A DNA stretch of 64,000 nt from Vibrio tritonius (GCF_001547935.1 NZ_AP014635.1:1550001-1614000), one strand, 5' to 3'. Positions 25,366-34,294 are shown, counted from the first letter of the stretch. Program-made: numbers and translations. Notes: generated from the letters alone by a model not told the origin.

Positions 25366-25491
25366 TTTTAAACGGTTCGTTGAGCTGTATTCAACGCTTC
25401 ATATATTTGTTTTCACTACAATTTTATTGAAATAGGAATAGTCTAAAAGGCATGGTTAATTTGTTCACAACGACATTTTGAGGAATTATCT

Positions 25492-26311
25492 ATGTCTATA
25501 TGGTTTATTACTGGAGCATCTCGTGGTTTTGGAGGCATTACGTCGAGGCGATAAGGTAGTCGCTACGGCACGAAATATTAGCGATCTGGATTATCTTAAT
25601 AATCAAGAACCAGAAAACCTGTTGGCTTTATCGCTTGATGTAACCGAACCTAAACAAATTGAGTTAGCGGTTCATACCGCTCTCGAAGTGTTTGGTAAAA
25701 TTGATATTCTTTTTAACAATGCTGGTATTGGTTACTTTGCCGCGGTAGAAGAGAGTGACGATACTGAAGTTAGAAAGTTAATGGAAATTAATGTCTTTGG
25801 ATTGGCTTCAGTAACTCGTGCGGTACTTCCTCATATGCGATCAAAGAAAAGTGGCCGCATTTTAAACGTTTCGTCTGTGGGTGGCATTCGTGCTTTTGCA
25901 GCAGTAGGTTGGTACACAGCTTCAAAATTTGCGGTGGAAGCGCTCTCTGAAGCATTAGCATTAGAAACTGCACCACTTGGAATAAAGGTTATTTTGGTTG
26001 AACCGAGCGCATTTGCGACAGATTGGGCGGGCTCATCAGCAGCAGAAGTGACGCCAGAAAATAGGATTGCTGATTACGCTTTGACTGCGGGAGCTCAGCG
26101 TGAAGCATTTCGCGCTAATGTCGGTCAAGAGCCTGGCGACCCAGCTAAAGCCGCAGTAGCGATTGTAGATGTTGCGCACGATGTAAATCCCCCTCTACGT
26201 CTACCATTAGGTAATTATGCTTATGACGGTATATTGGAAAAATTAGACTCTGTTCGTTTCGATATCGCATTACGAGAAGCAGTGAGTCGCGGTGCTGATC
26301 GCGATAAATAA
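25492..26311 (+). pseudogene. Short-chain dehydrogenase/reductase disrupted by a frameshift
   Basis: The true start is ATG at 25492 behind GAGGAA. It reads MSIWFITGASRGFG, the correct Rossmann glycine motif, then runs to a stop near 25552. The next frame resumes at EALRRGDKVVATARN and continues as a normal SDR: NNAGIGYFAAVE, then YTASKFAVEALSEAL with the catalytic Tyr/Lys. Related SDRs have about five residues (LEIAK-like) between these parts. A deletion not divisible by three, about 17 bp by inference, has removed them. No single frame gives an intact protein. A sequencing error is the alternative. Confidence 0.8.
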
Positions 26312-26345
26312 ACGAACCAATCAGTTATATATGGAATACACATCA

Positions 26346-26729
26346 ATGAAAATTAAGCAACTTGATCACTTGGTTCTGACCGTTGCGGACATTCCCACTT
26401 CAGTTAGGTTTTATCAAACCGTAATGGGCATGGACGTTGTTAAGTTTGGGGAAGGACGTATTGCATTAGTCTTTGGTCAGCAGAAGATCAATTTGCATCA
26501 ACTGGGTAGTGAATTTGAGCCTAAAGCGCAACATGTTCAGTCGGGAAGCGCCGATCTTTGCTTTATTATTGAAGGTGACCTCGAAAGTGCGATGCAGCAT
26601 GTTCGTTTACTGAAGGTTGATATCATTGAAGGCCCCGTCGCGCGAACAGGCGCGATGGGGAAGATTTGCTCATTTTACTTTCGTGACCCCGATGGCAATT
26701 TGATTGAATGTTCGGTTTATGATTCTTAG
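26346..26729 (+). CDS. VOC-family protein (glyoxalase/dioxygenase fold)
   Basis: ATG at 26346 begins MKIKQLDHLVLTVADIPTSV, the canonical VOC opening (His ligand in LDHLVL). The ~127-residue protein ends with FYFRDPDGNLIECSVYD, which holds the second metal ligand. One VOC domain normally dimerises to form the site. It lies 34 bp after the broken SDR gene and may be co-transcribed with it. Activity (lyase, dioxygenase, resistance protein) is open. Confidence 0.85.
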   Translation: MKIKQLDHLVLTVADIPTSVRFYQTVMGMDVVKFGEGRIALVFGQQKINLHQLGSEFEPKAQHVQSGSADLCFIIEGDLESAMQHVRLLKVDIIEGPVARTGAMGKICSFYFRDPDGNLIECSVYDS

Positions 26730-26765
26730 CTTGAACTCCTAAATCGGGGCAAAATATCCAATCGA

Positions 26766-27752
26766 TCATGGCGTTAAAATAATTTTGCCATGCAGCGCTA
26801 TTTCTTTTGATTCTATAAGTGTTATCGCTTTTACCACTTGGTCTAGTGGCATGATGCGATCAATGTCGAGCTGAATTTTATTGGTAATAAAATGTTCTAG
26901 CATGGCATAGAAGGTAGTGCGCCGAACTTCGGTGCCTACTTGGTTTTCCCAGTAGCGCAAGAAGAAAGTACTGAACTGAATATTGAATTTTTTGGCATGC
27001 TCAAAAAAACGTGGTTCATAGAATTCGAACGACAGTGTGCCGTAGTTAACCAATCTGCCTTGCTGGCTCAATGTGGTCAGTAACTCATAGCCAGCTTTGC
27101 CTCCAATCGCATCAAATGCCACGTTGGGTTGCGGTAATCCGAGCTGTTGAATTTGTGCGTTCAAATCGTTCTTCGCGTCAATAACGTAGGCAGAGTCTAT
27201 TACATAGTTTTCCGGTCTTGTGGTTACCGCAATTAACGTAAAGCCGAGTGAAGCGGATAGCTGGGCGAAAATCTTACCGATAGCCGAAGTGCCTGCATTG
27301 ATGATCACCACATCCTGTGTTGATAAATGCGCAACCTCTGTTGTGACCACCCAAGCGGTTAGGGCATTGATATACAGCTGGCAGGCGTAACCGTTTTCTA
27401 GGTTTTGTGGAAGGCGAAAGAGGTTATCAGGTTTTACATCAATATATTTTTGCCATGTTCCACTGGTGGCAACAAGCACACGTTCGCCTTTTGAAAATAG
27501 AGGGCTGTTTGATTCGAGCACATGACCAACAGCTTCAAATCCGGGTACTCGTGGCGGGACGTGGTGGTGGCGATATTGGCCAACCCCGCGAATGGAAAGT
27601 AAGTCACTCGGGTTGATATTGGTTGCCTCGACTTGAACTCGAACTTTATCTTCTTGTAACTCGTAGAGTGGCGTAAGATCTAACTCAAGAGATTCATTAG
27701 GTAGACCAAAACAGGTTTGTTTTATCCGAGAATTGATTATGTTGTTCATCAC
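26766..27752 (-). CDS. Medium-chain dehydrogenase/reductase (quinone-oxidoreductase-like)
   Basis: A 328-residue MDR protein. The N-terminal GroES-like domain has VEATNINPSDLLSIRGVGQY and PRVPGFEAVGHV. The Rossmann part has VVIINAGTSAIGKIFAQLSA, close to but not exactly the usual AxGxVG, and VAFDAIGGKAGYEL. The cysteine cluster of structural zinc is absent, as in zinc-independent quinone or enoyl reductases. Convergent with the VOC gene. Confidence 0.87.
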   Translation of the reverse strand: MMNNIINSRIKQTCFGLPNESLELDLTPLYELQEDKVRVQVEATNINPSDLLSIRGVGQYRHHHVPPRVPGFEAVGHVLESNSPLFSKGERVLVATSGTWQKYIDVKPDNLFRLPQNLENGYACQLYINALTAWVVTTEVAHLSTQDVVIINAGTSAIGKIFAQLSASLGFTLIAVTTRPENYVIDSAYVIDAKNDLNAQIQQLGLPQPNVAFDAIGGKAGYELLTTLSQQGRLVNYGTLSFEFYEPRFFEHAKKFNIQFSTFFLRYWENQVGTEVRRTTFYAMLEHFITNKIQLDIDRIMPLDQVVKAITLIESKEIALHGKIILTP

Positions 27753-27959
27753 TAAACGTTATCAAGAAAAGACCAATAAAGGCGCTAGTATACGCTTTTC
27801 GTAAGCCAAATGGGGCTACGTTGGACGAATATGACCGACTCAAGGATCTTTAATCGTCAAACTACTCCAATATATTGCTGATTTTCACTAGGAATGATGT
27901 AGTAATTTGCGCCAAAACGCGGATAATCCTCTACTTCAACATCTATAGAAGACATTACC

Positions 27960-28340
27960 ATGGCTGACTTTCAATATTACTTTCATCAACTCCCTTGTTT
28001 TAACTGCAAAAAAACGACAGTAAGTACCGATTTAGGTTGGTTAACTGCTGCGATGAAAGAAGACGTTATCGCACAGGTCGCTGCAATGGGCGCACAAGAC
28101 AAGCTTGAAGCCGATATCGCAGTTAATGTGACGTGCACTAAAGAGGAAGCGCGTGATTACCTACTGCTCAATTTCTATGGTTACTCTGAAGAAGAATTGG
28201 CTGACCAAGTGGAAGCTGATGATGAAAAAGAAGTGGCAGACGAAATCGCAGAGTTGCTAGAAGAAGGCAATACAGAACTTGTTTTCGCACATGACATTGC
28301 TCTGCAAAGTTGTAATGATTGTGGCGTTGAAGAAGAGTAA
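27960..28340 (+). CDS. Small acidic protein with two CxxC motifs
   Basis: A 126-residue protein. PCFNCKKTTVST near the N-terminus and SCNDCGVEEE at the C-terminus give two CxxC pairs that could jointly bind one zinc. Between them the chain is strongly acidic (ADQVEADDEKEVADEIAELL). I know no function for it. It looks like a conserved cytosolic protein rather than a shadow frame, with clear codon use. Confidence 0.75.
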   Translation: MADFQYYFHQLPCFNCKKTTVSTDLGWLTAAMKEDVIAQVAAMGAQDKLEADIAVNVTCTKEEARDYLLLNFYGYSEEELADQVEADDEKEVADEIAELLEEGNTELVFAHDIALQSCNDCGVEEE

Positions 28341-28378
28341 TTCATCGCATTTATAATCAAAAAGATATCCTAATAACG

Positions 28379-28413
28379 AAAGGCGTTAGCTAATGAGATT
28401 GGCTAGCGCCTTT
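28379..28413. terminator. Terminator between convergent genes
   Basis: AAAGGCGTTAGC / GCTAGCGCCTTT, 12-bp stem with one wobble pair and an 11-nt loop, followed by Ts on the plus strand. Confidence 0.85.
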
Positions 28414-28453
28414 TTTCATCATCGGCATTGCCGCTGAAAGTATCAGCGCGCCA

Positions 28454-29230
28454 TCACCAATAATTCTCGCTACTGACATGCCCAGGTTTACGCCGTAAAT
28501 GTTTGGTTAATCCCTTGTCGTTTAGGGCAATTTTGGCGTCTCGTATCATCTCTGGATTACCGCACAGATACACAAAACTCTGATTTGGATTGAATGAAAC
28601 CGATGCGGCTTTTTCCAGCTCTCCGCTCGCAATTAAAGCCGGAATTCTGCCCGACAAAGCACCTTCAACACGTTCACGAGAAACAATCGGGACGTATTTC
28701 AATCTTCCTGCATAACGTTGTAATTGATCTTCGATGTGTTGGCGATACACCAGATCAGGTTGGGTTCGCACTGCGTGTACTAACACTATGGTGTCGAAAG
28801 GTAAGCAAGGTCCAGAGAGCATTGAAAGATAAGGGCCAATACCCGTGCCGCTTGAGATAAGCCAGAGCTCTTTAGCGTATTCGGGGATTTCGTCCAAGGT
28901 CATAAAGCCTGCGGCTTGTTTCCCCACCCAAACCGTATCGCCAACATGGAGTCGATGCAGTTTGGGCGAAAGCTGCCCATCCTTAACGTGAATGATCAAA
29001 AACTCGATTTGACTTTCCGCCGGTTCATTCGTCTCCAGATGAATGTCTGGACTATTTACGATGGAGTACGCTTTTCTTATCCAATCGCCTTGCTCATTTT
29101 GCAGTGCCAATTTAGTAAATTGACCAGCTTGAAATGGCGCAACCTCAGCACTAACGGTGATTGAGAACAGAGTGCTCGTCCAGTCATGGCGACCAACGAC
29201 GGTTCCTTTGACTAAATCGTGCGGGATCAT
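28454..29230 (-). CDS. fpr: Ferredoxin/flavodoxin-NADP+ reductase
   Basis: A 258-residue protein. FQAGQFTKLAL and RKAYSIVNSP form the FAD-binding domain (RxYS). LISSGTGIGPYLSML and VYLCGNPEMIRDA form the NADP-binding domain. It ends in aromatic VSSENYW, as in bacterial Fpr where the terminal aromatic stacks on FAD. Transfers electrons between NADPH and ferredoxin or flavodoxin, including for Fe-S and radical-SAM enzymes. Monocistronic. Confidence 0.93.
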   Translation of the reverse strand: MIPHDLVKGTVVGRHDWTSTLFSITVSAEVAPFQAGQFTKLALQNEQGDWIRKAYSIVNSPDIHLETNEPAESQIEFLIIHVKDGQLSPKLHRLHVGDTVWVGKQAAGFMTLDEIPEYAKELWLISSGTGIGPYLSMLSGPCLPFDTIVLVHAVRTQPDLVYRQHIEDQLQRYAGRLKYVPIVSRERVEGALSGRIPALIASGELEKAASVSFNPNQSFVYLCGNPEMIRDAKIALNDKGLTKHLRRKPGHVSSENYW

Positions 29231-29291
29231 AAAACCTCCGATGCATCAAGACAGTGTTTGATAACCTAATCGTAAGTCTATTAAGACATAC

Positions 29292-29843
29292 TTACTCAGT
29301 TTTGCAAAATGTCATCACATAGTGATCTGGGCAGCCTGTTGTGTCCATCGAAGAGACACTAAACCCAGCTTGTTCTACTTCATCCCTTGCCATTTGTGGT
29401 GATACTCGCGCGTTATTTCCCTTGTAATCGACAAATACCAGTCGAGCTTGGCAGGAGACTTGCGCACGTAAGTGGTGCAAAAACGTTGGACGATCGGCAA
29501 TAAATCGATAGGTATTGGCAACAAACACCAAATCGACGCCGAGAGGAATGGATGGATTTGTTGGCGTTGATTGCGTCACCAGCACATTGCTTAACGCCGC
29601 ATCTGAAAAGCGCTTTTGCATGTAACTCACCATATTCGGCTCACAATCGATCGCGTGAACGGTTTTGGCAAGCCCCGAAAAGAGATTGGAGAAATACCCT
29701 GTGCCAGCACCAACATCGGCCACTGTCGTGTTTTTATTCAGGTTGAGACATTGCAAGATGTGAGAGGTTCGTTGCCAATCTTCACGATTGTCCGCATCAA
29801 AAATCAAAGTCAGTTTTTCTGGTTCTGCAAAGCTAATTCCCAT
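29292..29843 (-). CDS. SAM-dependent methyltransferase (class I)
   Basis: ATG at 29843 follows GAGGAT. A TTG 21 bp upstream is rejected. The ~183-residue product has motif I VADVGAGTGYFSNLFS, DCEPNMV (acidic post-strand 2), VDLVFVANTYRFI (motif IV) and RLVFVDYKG. It resembles small methyltransferases of the UbiE/arsenite type but lacks diagnostic cysteines. Target is unknown. Confidence 0.85.
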   Translation of the reverse strand: MGISFAEPEKLTLIFDADNREDWQRTSHILQCLNLNKNTTVADVGAGTGYFSNLFSGLAKTVHAIDCEPNMVSYMQKRFSDAALSNVLVTQSTPTNPSIPLGVDLVFVANTYRFIADRPTFLHHLRAQVSCQARLVFVDYKGNNARVSPQMARDEVEQAGFSVSSMDTTGCPDHYVMTFCKTE

Positions 29844-30346
29844 TTTATCCTCATTCAAAATCAATCAATGGTGAGACAGAGCGCCGCTGTTGGGTGTGAA
29901 TAATCAACCGTTCTGCGGTCGTGCCATTACGTCTTGTTCTGTTAATTGAGATAGCACAGGGTGTGCCAATTTATAATCTATTGAAAAATAATAAATAATT
30001 AATTTTTTGAGTCGGTTTGGTGTTGTTTTGACATGATGAAATTTGGTCATAATGACTAGGTTAGTGTCAATCTAACAAAAGGGAAGAGGGGGGATTACGG
30101 TTGGTTAGGAAAAGCATAATCACTTATGAATGATGGTGATTGATTTGCAGCTTTCTGCTTTCACTCAACACCACGGTTTGGTTAAGTTGTGATAACGCTA
30201 AATGTTTAATGGAACCGGTTCTATTATGTTAACGCGATAAGAATTCGTTTCTATTTCTGCCAACTGAATTAGTCGAGATTATGTACTTAATCAGTGCAAT
30301 GGCGAATTCTCCATGTTGCTTATTTCATAACAATAAAGTGAATTCC
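29844..30346. other. Regulatory region upstream of DUF1593 gene
   Basis: About 500 bp without a gene. It carries the promoters of the methyltransferase (minus) and the secreted DUF1593 protein (plus) and one LacI-like palindrome. Confidence 0.6.
30212..30221. promoter_or_regulatory. LacI-family-like operator
   Basis: GAACCGGTTC, a perfect palindrome with central CG (within TGGAACCGGTTCTA), 126 bp before the DUF1593 start. Central-CG palindromes of this kind are typical LacI/GalR family sites. Cognate regulator unknown. It differs from the AGTAAA-type site of the galactan locus. Confidence 0.55.
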
Positions 30347-31876
30347 ATGAATCCTACACATCACTATCTAAAACTTGGTCTGCTTTCTGTTTCTATCTGT
30401 GGATGTTTGCTGGGCAACCCTGCCGTTGCAAACGTTCAATATCAGACAGTGAACACACCATTACCTCGAACTATCATCACCACAGATCCGGAATTGGACG
30501 ACTTGAACTCTATGCTTCGAGTGCTGCTCTATGCCAATGAAATTCACATTTCTGGTTTGGTGCTTTCTTCAAGTCAGTTCCATTTTTCAGGGGACAAAGC
30601 GCAGGGCATAGAGCCGCATCGTTGGTATGCGCCCAATAGTCCGTCGCATATAGAAATGGCATTGGATGCCTACTCCAAGGCATATGACAATCTAGAACAG
30701 CACGATAAAAACTATCCGACACCTAAGTCTCTCAAGGCGTTATACCGCATTGGTAATATCAAAAATGTCGGTGATATGGCGGCAGATACTCCGGGATCAG
30801 ACTTGATCAAACAAGCGTTATTAGATGACCAAAAAGGCCCTGTATTTTTGCAAGCGTGGGGCGGATTAAACACTATTGCTAGAGCGTTGGCGTCAATTCA
30901 ACAAGAATACGGTAAATCAGCTGATTGGCCAAAGATATACAAAAAGGTCAGTGAAAAGGCGATCATTACCAGCTTTGGTTTACAGGATGCGACTTATGCT
31001 AGCTATCTAAAACCGAACTGGCCCGACATTCAAACCCGCGAAGTCAGCACTAATATTTGGGGGTATTTCGCAAGAAAAACCGTCCTACCAGAAGACAAGA
31101 TCTATCTCTCCAAAGAGTGGATGCAAAAACACGTATCCAACGTAAAACCGATGGGGTCTGAATATCGCGTCTGGGGTGATGGTAAACAAATGGCCGAAGG
31201 GTTTGATAAAGAAGACTATTTTGGTTTGTCCAATCTTACCAAAGAGCAGCTTGAAGCCAAGGGATACATGGTGTGGATGCCACCGCAAGAAAAAGGCAGT
31301 TTTGTATCGGAAGGGGATTCATCCAATTTTGCGCTACTCATCAATAATGGTTTAGAGAGTTGGGCTGATCCTCGTTGGGGCGGCTGGGGTGGTCGACAAT
31401 CCGTTGTCCCAACCGATAAGAACCATTGGAGCAATGCAAGCAGTAAAGATAAGGCGGCAGATGGCTCCTATCCTGATGATTATTCTGCCTCGCGCTGGTG
31501 GGGCGATATTCAGCGCGATTTCGCTGCTCGTTTACAGTGGTCAGTAACCTCAAACTACCAAGAGGCCAATCATGCTCCGTCAGTTAAAGTGAAAGAAGGG
31601 AATCGTGTCACAGGCGCTGTCGGTGATGAGGTGGTACTGACACCAGTAACCACCGATCCCGATGGCAATTCAGTCACCACGACGCTTTGGCAATACCCAG
31701 AAGCGGGAACCTACAATGGTTTAATCGACCTTACCAAAACGGAATCAGGCCACTGGCGCTTTAGAATTCCTAACAACGCGAAACAAGGCGACACCATTCA
31801 TATTATCGCTCAAGCAAAAGATAATGGCTCTCCAGCGATGACTCATTATCAACGTATTATCGTTACTGTTAACTAG
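30347..31876 (+). CDS. Secreted DUF1593 / Sde182-like protein (nucleoside-hydrolase-like domain)
   Basis: ATG at 30347 begins MNPTHHYLKLGLLSVSICGC, a signal peptide (cysteines at its end leave a lipoprotein possible). The ~509-residue product opens with PRTIITTDPELDDLNSMLRV, the DxxxDD pattern of the nucleoside-hydrolase-like domain of DUF1593. The C-terminal ~90 residues (VKVKEGNRVTGAVGDEVVLT, then IIAQAKDNGSPAMTHYQR) form the beta-sandwich seen in Sde182-like proteins. The family is linked to polysaccharide degraders. Enzymatic activity is unproven. A terminator follows. Confidence 0.8.
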   Translation: MNPTHHYLKLGLLSVSICGCLLGNPAVANVQYQTVNTPLPRTIITTDPELDDLNSMLRVLLYANEIHISGLVLSSSQFHFSGDKAQGIEPHRWYAPNSPSHIEMALDAYSKAYDNLEQHDKNYPTPKSLKALYRIGNIKNVGDMAADTPGSDLIKQALLDDQKGPVFLQAWGGLNTIARALASIQQEYGKSADWPKIYKKVSEKAIITSFGLQDATYASYLKPNWPDIQTREVSTNIWGYFARKTVLPEDKIYLSKEWMQKHVSNVKPMGSEYRVWGDGKQMAEGFDKEDYFGLSNLTKEQLEAKGYMVWMPPQEKGSFVSEGDSSNFALLINNGLESWADPRWGGWGGRQSVVPTDKNHWSNASSKDKAADGSYPDDYSASRWWGDIQRDFAARLQWSVTSNYQEANHAPSVKVKEGNRVTGAVGDEVVLTPVTTDPDGNSVTTTLWQYPEAGTYNGLIDLTKTESGHWRFRIPNNAKQGDTIHIIAQAKDNGSPAMTHYQRIIVTVN

Positions 31877-31910
31877 TCGCCAGTTTAAGCTATCGTTTTA
31901 AGCTGTCCCC

Positions 31911-31945
31911 AAAATGCAGGTAATCAGAGAGGTAACCTGCATTTT
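31911..31945 (+). terminator. Terminator after DUF1593 gene
   Basis: AAAATGCAGGT / ACCTGCATTTT, 11-bp stem with 13-nt loop, T-rich after the stem. Confidence 0.85.
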
Positions 31946-31950
31946 CTATT

Positions 31951-32214
31951 TATGGCGAACCACTTGGGCGAGACGAAATTTTTGATTCTGAAACGGCATC
32001 AGAATTGACCAATTATATTTTTATTGGTGATGATTTTAGTGGATGGATGTTAGCGTACGATATGTCGCAAGATCCTTACGAGCTTACGTTTTTTGATCAC
32101 ACAGAAAAAAGCGAATTAAGTGAGCAAGAAAGGAATTCTTTGGTTGATTTTCTGAATTCTGAGTTATTCGAAACAATAGCAATTATCAGACAAACTAATC
32201 GCTTAGGTTCTTAG
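31951..32214 (+). pseudogene. C-terminal fragment of a SMI1/KNR4 (SUKH) protein
   Basis: The open frame has no ATG or ribosome site and begins within the preceding terminator. It reads YGEPLGRDEIFDSETASELT, then NYIFIGDDFSGWMLAYDM and DPYELTFFDHT. This is the late half of the SUKH fold, used by many toxin-immunity proteins. The N-terminal half is missing, so it is a remnant. Its last codons run into a repeat that recurs at 32936 and 34219. It marks the left edge of an integron-cassette patch. Confidence 0.65.
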
Positions 32215-32292
32215 TTTGCTGCTGTTGCAAGTGTGAAAGCTCAAATCCCCAACAAGCTTGTCTTCTATACGCAGATAACGTACACTTTGTTT

Positions 32293-32625
32293 ATGAAAAG
32301 TGTATTTGTTGAATCGAGTATATTTGAAAAGTACCGAGAGCATTATCTTAACGATGACGAGTATAGGCTTTTTCAAGCGGAACTCATGTCTAATCCCAAG
32401 TATGGCGATGTAATCCAAGGTACAGGAGGTTTGCGAAAAATTCGAGTAGCAAGCAAGGGCAAAGGGAAGCGTGGTGGTTCACGCGTTATCTATTACTATC
32501 TCGATGAACATCATCGATTCTACTTGCTTACCATTTATGCAAAGAATGAAATGTCGGATTTAACCGCAGATCAAAAGAAACAGTTAAAAGCTTTTATGGA
32601 GGCATGGCGCAATGAGCAATCGTGA
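32293..32625 (+). CDS. higB2: HigB-2-type ribosome-dependent mRNA interferase toxin
   Basis: ATG at 32293 gives a 110-residue protein: MKSVFVESSIFEKYREHYLN, then IQGTGGLRKIRVASKGKGKR and IYYYLDEHHRFYLLTIYAKN. From memory this is near-identical to HigB-2 of the V. cholerae superintegron, a RelE-superfamily toxin that cuts mRNA on the ribosome. Toxin precedes antitoxin, as is usual for hig systems. The genes overlap by 14 bp, so expression is coupled. An in-frame upstream extension is not part of the gene. Confidence 0.93.
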   Translation: MKSVFVESSIFEKYREHYLNDDEYRLFQAELMSNPKYGDVIQGTGGLRKIRVASKGKGKRGGSRVIYYYLDEHHRFYLLTIYAKNEMSDLTADQKKQLKAFMEAWRNEQS

Positions 32626-32926
32626 TCTATTTACAGAATTAAGTTCAGCTCTTATTGAAGCTAAAGAGCATTCAGAAGGTAAGTTAACGCTGAAAAATCA
32701 TCAGTTTAATAATGTTGGTGAATTAGACATTTCACCTGATGAGATAGTTGATATCCGTGAACAATTTAATATGTCACGAGGGGTATTTGCCCGTTTACTT
32801 CATACGTCGTCACGTACATTGGAAAACTGGGAACAAGGGCGCAGTACTCCCAATGGGCAAGCAATAACACTTCTAAGATTGGTTCAACGCCACCCTGAAA
32901 CTCTGACTCATATCGCAGAGCTATAA
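32612..32926 (+). CDS. higA2: HigA-2-type antitoxin
   Basis: A 104-residue antitoxin. The C-terminal half is a Cro/C1-type HTH: EQFNMSRGVFARLLHTSSRT, LENWEQGRSTPNGQA. The disordered N-terminal ~40 residues bind and neutralise the toxin. It autoregulates the pair. The stop codon lies in ATAACAAG, the usual start of a Vibrio attC site. Confidence 0.93.
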   Translation: MSNRDLFTELSSALIEAKEHSEGKLTLKNHQFNNVGELDISPDEIVDIREQFNMSRGVFARLLHTSSRTLENWEQGRSTPNGQAITLLRLVQRHPETLTHIAEL

Positions 32927-33040
32927 CAAGAGCAAGCATCTGATAAATTAATTGCTTAGGATCGAGTTTACTGCTGTTGCAAGCTTTAGTTTACTTAATC
33001 AGCATCATCGCCTCCAAAATGAAAGTCAGAGGCGAGCTCG

Positions 33041-33343
33041 CTATGAATGCAGATGTTTCTGAGGAAGTTGGGATTGCCCCAGTACTGCAACTATGAGGAT
33101 AAAGCCATCTTCTTTTGTATAGTAAGCTGTGTGCTTACCCACATGAAAGTAGAAGCCGTTGTGGTAGATGTCATCACAACTTTTCCCTAATTCAGGGTTA
33201 TCAGCTAAAGTTTGAAAAGCAGTAAGTAAAGCCGCTTTATATTTAGTCCACTGCGTATCTGAAAAATTTTCGACGGTGTAATTTTTAATTTTGAGCAAAT
33301 GCCCTTGAGCTAGTCGGCTCAATTTATATGATTTTTTCAGCAT
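33041..33343 (-). CDS. ParE/RelE-superfamily toxin
   Basis: A 100-residue protein: MLKKSYKLSRLAQGHLLKIK, then LADNPELGKSCDDIYHNGFY, then TKEDGFILIVAVLGQ. This is the ParE fold with the conserved NPELGxxC region typical of Vibrio cassette toxins. ParE proteins block gyrase. It is downstream of the Phd-like antitoxin gene, with a 17-bp gap, on the minus strand, the reverse of the flanking cassettes. Confidence 0.86.
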   Translation of the reverse strand: MLKKSYKLSRLAQGHLLKIKNYTVENFSDTQWTKYKAALLTAFQTLADNPELGKSCDDIYHNGFYFHVGKHTAYYTKEDGFILIVAVLGQSQLPQKHLHS

Positions 33344-33360
33344 ATCGAGGTAAAGCTAAG

Positions 33361-33603
33361 TTAAAGAGAATTTAGGAAGTTTTCACCATCAACGATGTTT
33401 CCGTTGGCTAAATCTTTTTGTGCAGATTCAAAACAGTGTTTAAGGTAATCAGCTTTCATCGCTTCAAGTTCTTCGAAATCTTGAATGGAAATAACAACAA
33501 CAGCGTCTTTGCTGTTTTTGCTAATTTTTATGGGTTCACGTTGGGCACTCAAAAGGAGTTCACCGAAGTTTCGTTTGGCGTCATTGGCTGTTAGTGTGCG
33601 CAT
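33361..33603 (-). CDS. Phd/YefM-family antitoxin
   Basis: An 80-residue antitoxin beginning MRTLTANDAKRNFGELLLSA, then REPIKISKNSKDAVVVIS, a textbook Phd DNA-binding domain. The C-terminal helix (DYLKHCFESAQKDL) should clamp the toxin. Likely autoregulates its own promoter. Closely resembles Phd antitoxins of Vibrio superintegrons. Confidence 0.92.
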   Translation of the reverse strand: MRTLTANDAKRNFGELLLSAQREPIKISKNSKDAVVVISIQDFEELEAMKADYLKHCFESAQKDLANGNIVDGENFLNSL

Positions 33604-33697
33604 AAGCAGAGCTCCATGTTTGCATATGTTTTAGATTATAACCCGTGGTGCGAATCGGTCAATACGATTAAATCGTGCTATTTGAACGAAAAAGTAA

Positions 33698-33804
33698 ACT
33701 AACAAGAAATTGAAATGGATGCATAAAACGTCGGCATTCTTAGTTTCTAGTTACTTGTTATTTTTAAGAATAGTGTTCATGCATCAATGAATGAGACGTT
33801 ATAC
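33698..33804 (+). other. Integron attC recombination site
   Basis: Runs from CTAACAAG to GACGTTATAC, about 107 bp. The arms fold back imperfectly: GATGCAT (33718-33724) pairs with ATGCATC (33779-33785) and ATTCTTA (33736-33742) with TAAGAAT (33765-33771). This matches the start (TAACAA, then GGATGC...AACG) and end (GCGTTAT-like) of Vibrio attC/VCR sites. It separates the phd/parE cassette from the next gene. Confidence 0.75.
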
Positions 33805-33817
33805 ATAAGGTTGATTA

Positions 33818-34216
33818 ATGGAAGATAAAGCAAAAATAATTGAATTATTAATGGTTGAGGCGCTAGACCGGATAGTGATGATCGCTCCTTTGGTAAAGGA
33901 GGTAGAAGTTCTAGATGGGAATAAGAATGTTCAGCACGTGGGTCGTGCTATTTGTGAATTACACGAAGTGAGAAATGAAATTTATTCTATATACCCTCAA
34001 CTGAAGCCAGCGATCGCTAAAGAAGTTGAAGAGTTAGGTTATGAGTTGTACGGAGAAAGACAAAAAGAAATCGAAGCTGCCCATCTTGCAGAAGAAGCAG
34101 GAGATATCGAAAAAGCCAAGAAATTGTTTCAATCGATTTTAGAAAAATACCAATCAGGTACTTTTAGAATGAAGGCTGAAGCGGGGTTGTATAGGTGCAG
34201 CAAAGCAAATTTATAA
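33818..34216 (+). CDS. Cassette-borne hypothetical protein (132 aa)
   Basis: ATG at 33818 starts 14 bp after the attC end, and its stop codon is followed by ATAACAAG-like attC sequence, so it is a single-gene cassette. The product is helical and repeat-like at its end (AEEAGDIEKAKKLFQSILEK resembles one TPR helix pair). No function can be assigned. Promoter is probably external. Confidence 0.75.
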   Translation: MEDKAKIIELLMVEALDRIVMIAPLVKEVEVLDGNKNVQHVGRAICELHEVRNEIYSIYPQLKPAIAKEVEELGYELYGERQKEIEAAHLAEEAGDIEKAKKLFQSILEKYQSGTFRMKAEAGLYRCSKANL

Positions 34217-34253
34217 CAAGTATCAGACAAACTAATCGCTTAGTCTGACTTGT
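34208..34253. repeat. Repeat copy folding as a bulged hairpin (attC-like remnant)
   Basis: CAAGT-at-CAGAC-aaac-TAA-tcgc-TTA-GTCTG-ACTTG folds into a stem with two unpaired bulges, an attC-like feature. ATCAGACAAACTAATCGCTTAG also occurs at 32186, and a diverged form at 32936. The three copies flank cassettes in this patch. Confidence 0.5.
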
Positions 34254-34294
34254 CGCACTAGCTACGAACCTACATTATGTAATATGGATAAACA

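Noticed and set aside
25478..25491. TTG start of a single-frame SDR
   Set aside because: It would give a N-terminus (MRNYLCLYGLLLEHLVV) that lacks the glycine motif; the frameshift reading restores TGASRGFG.
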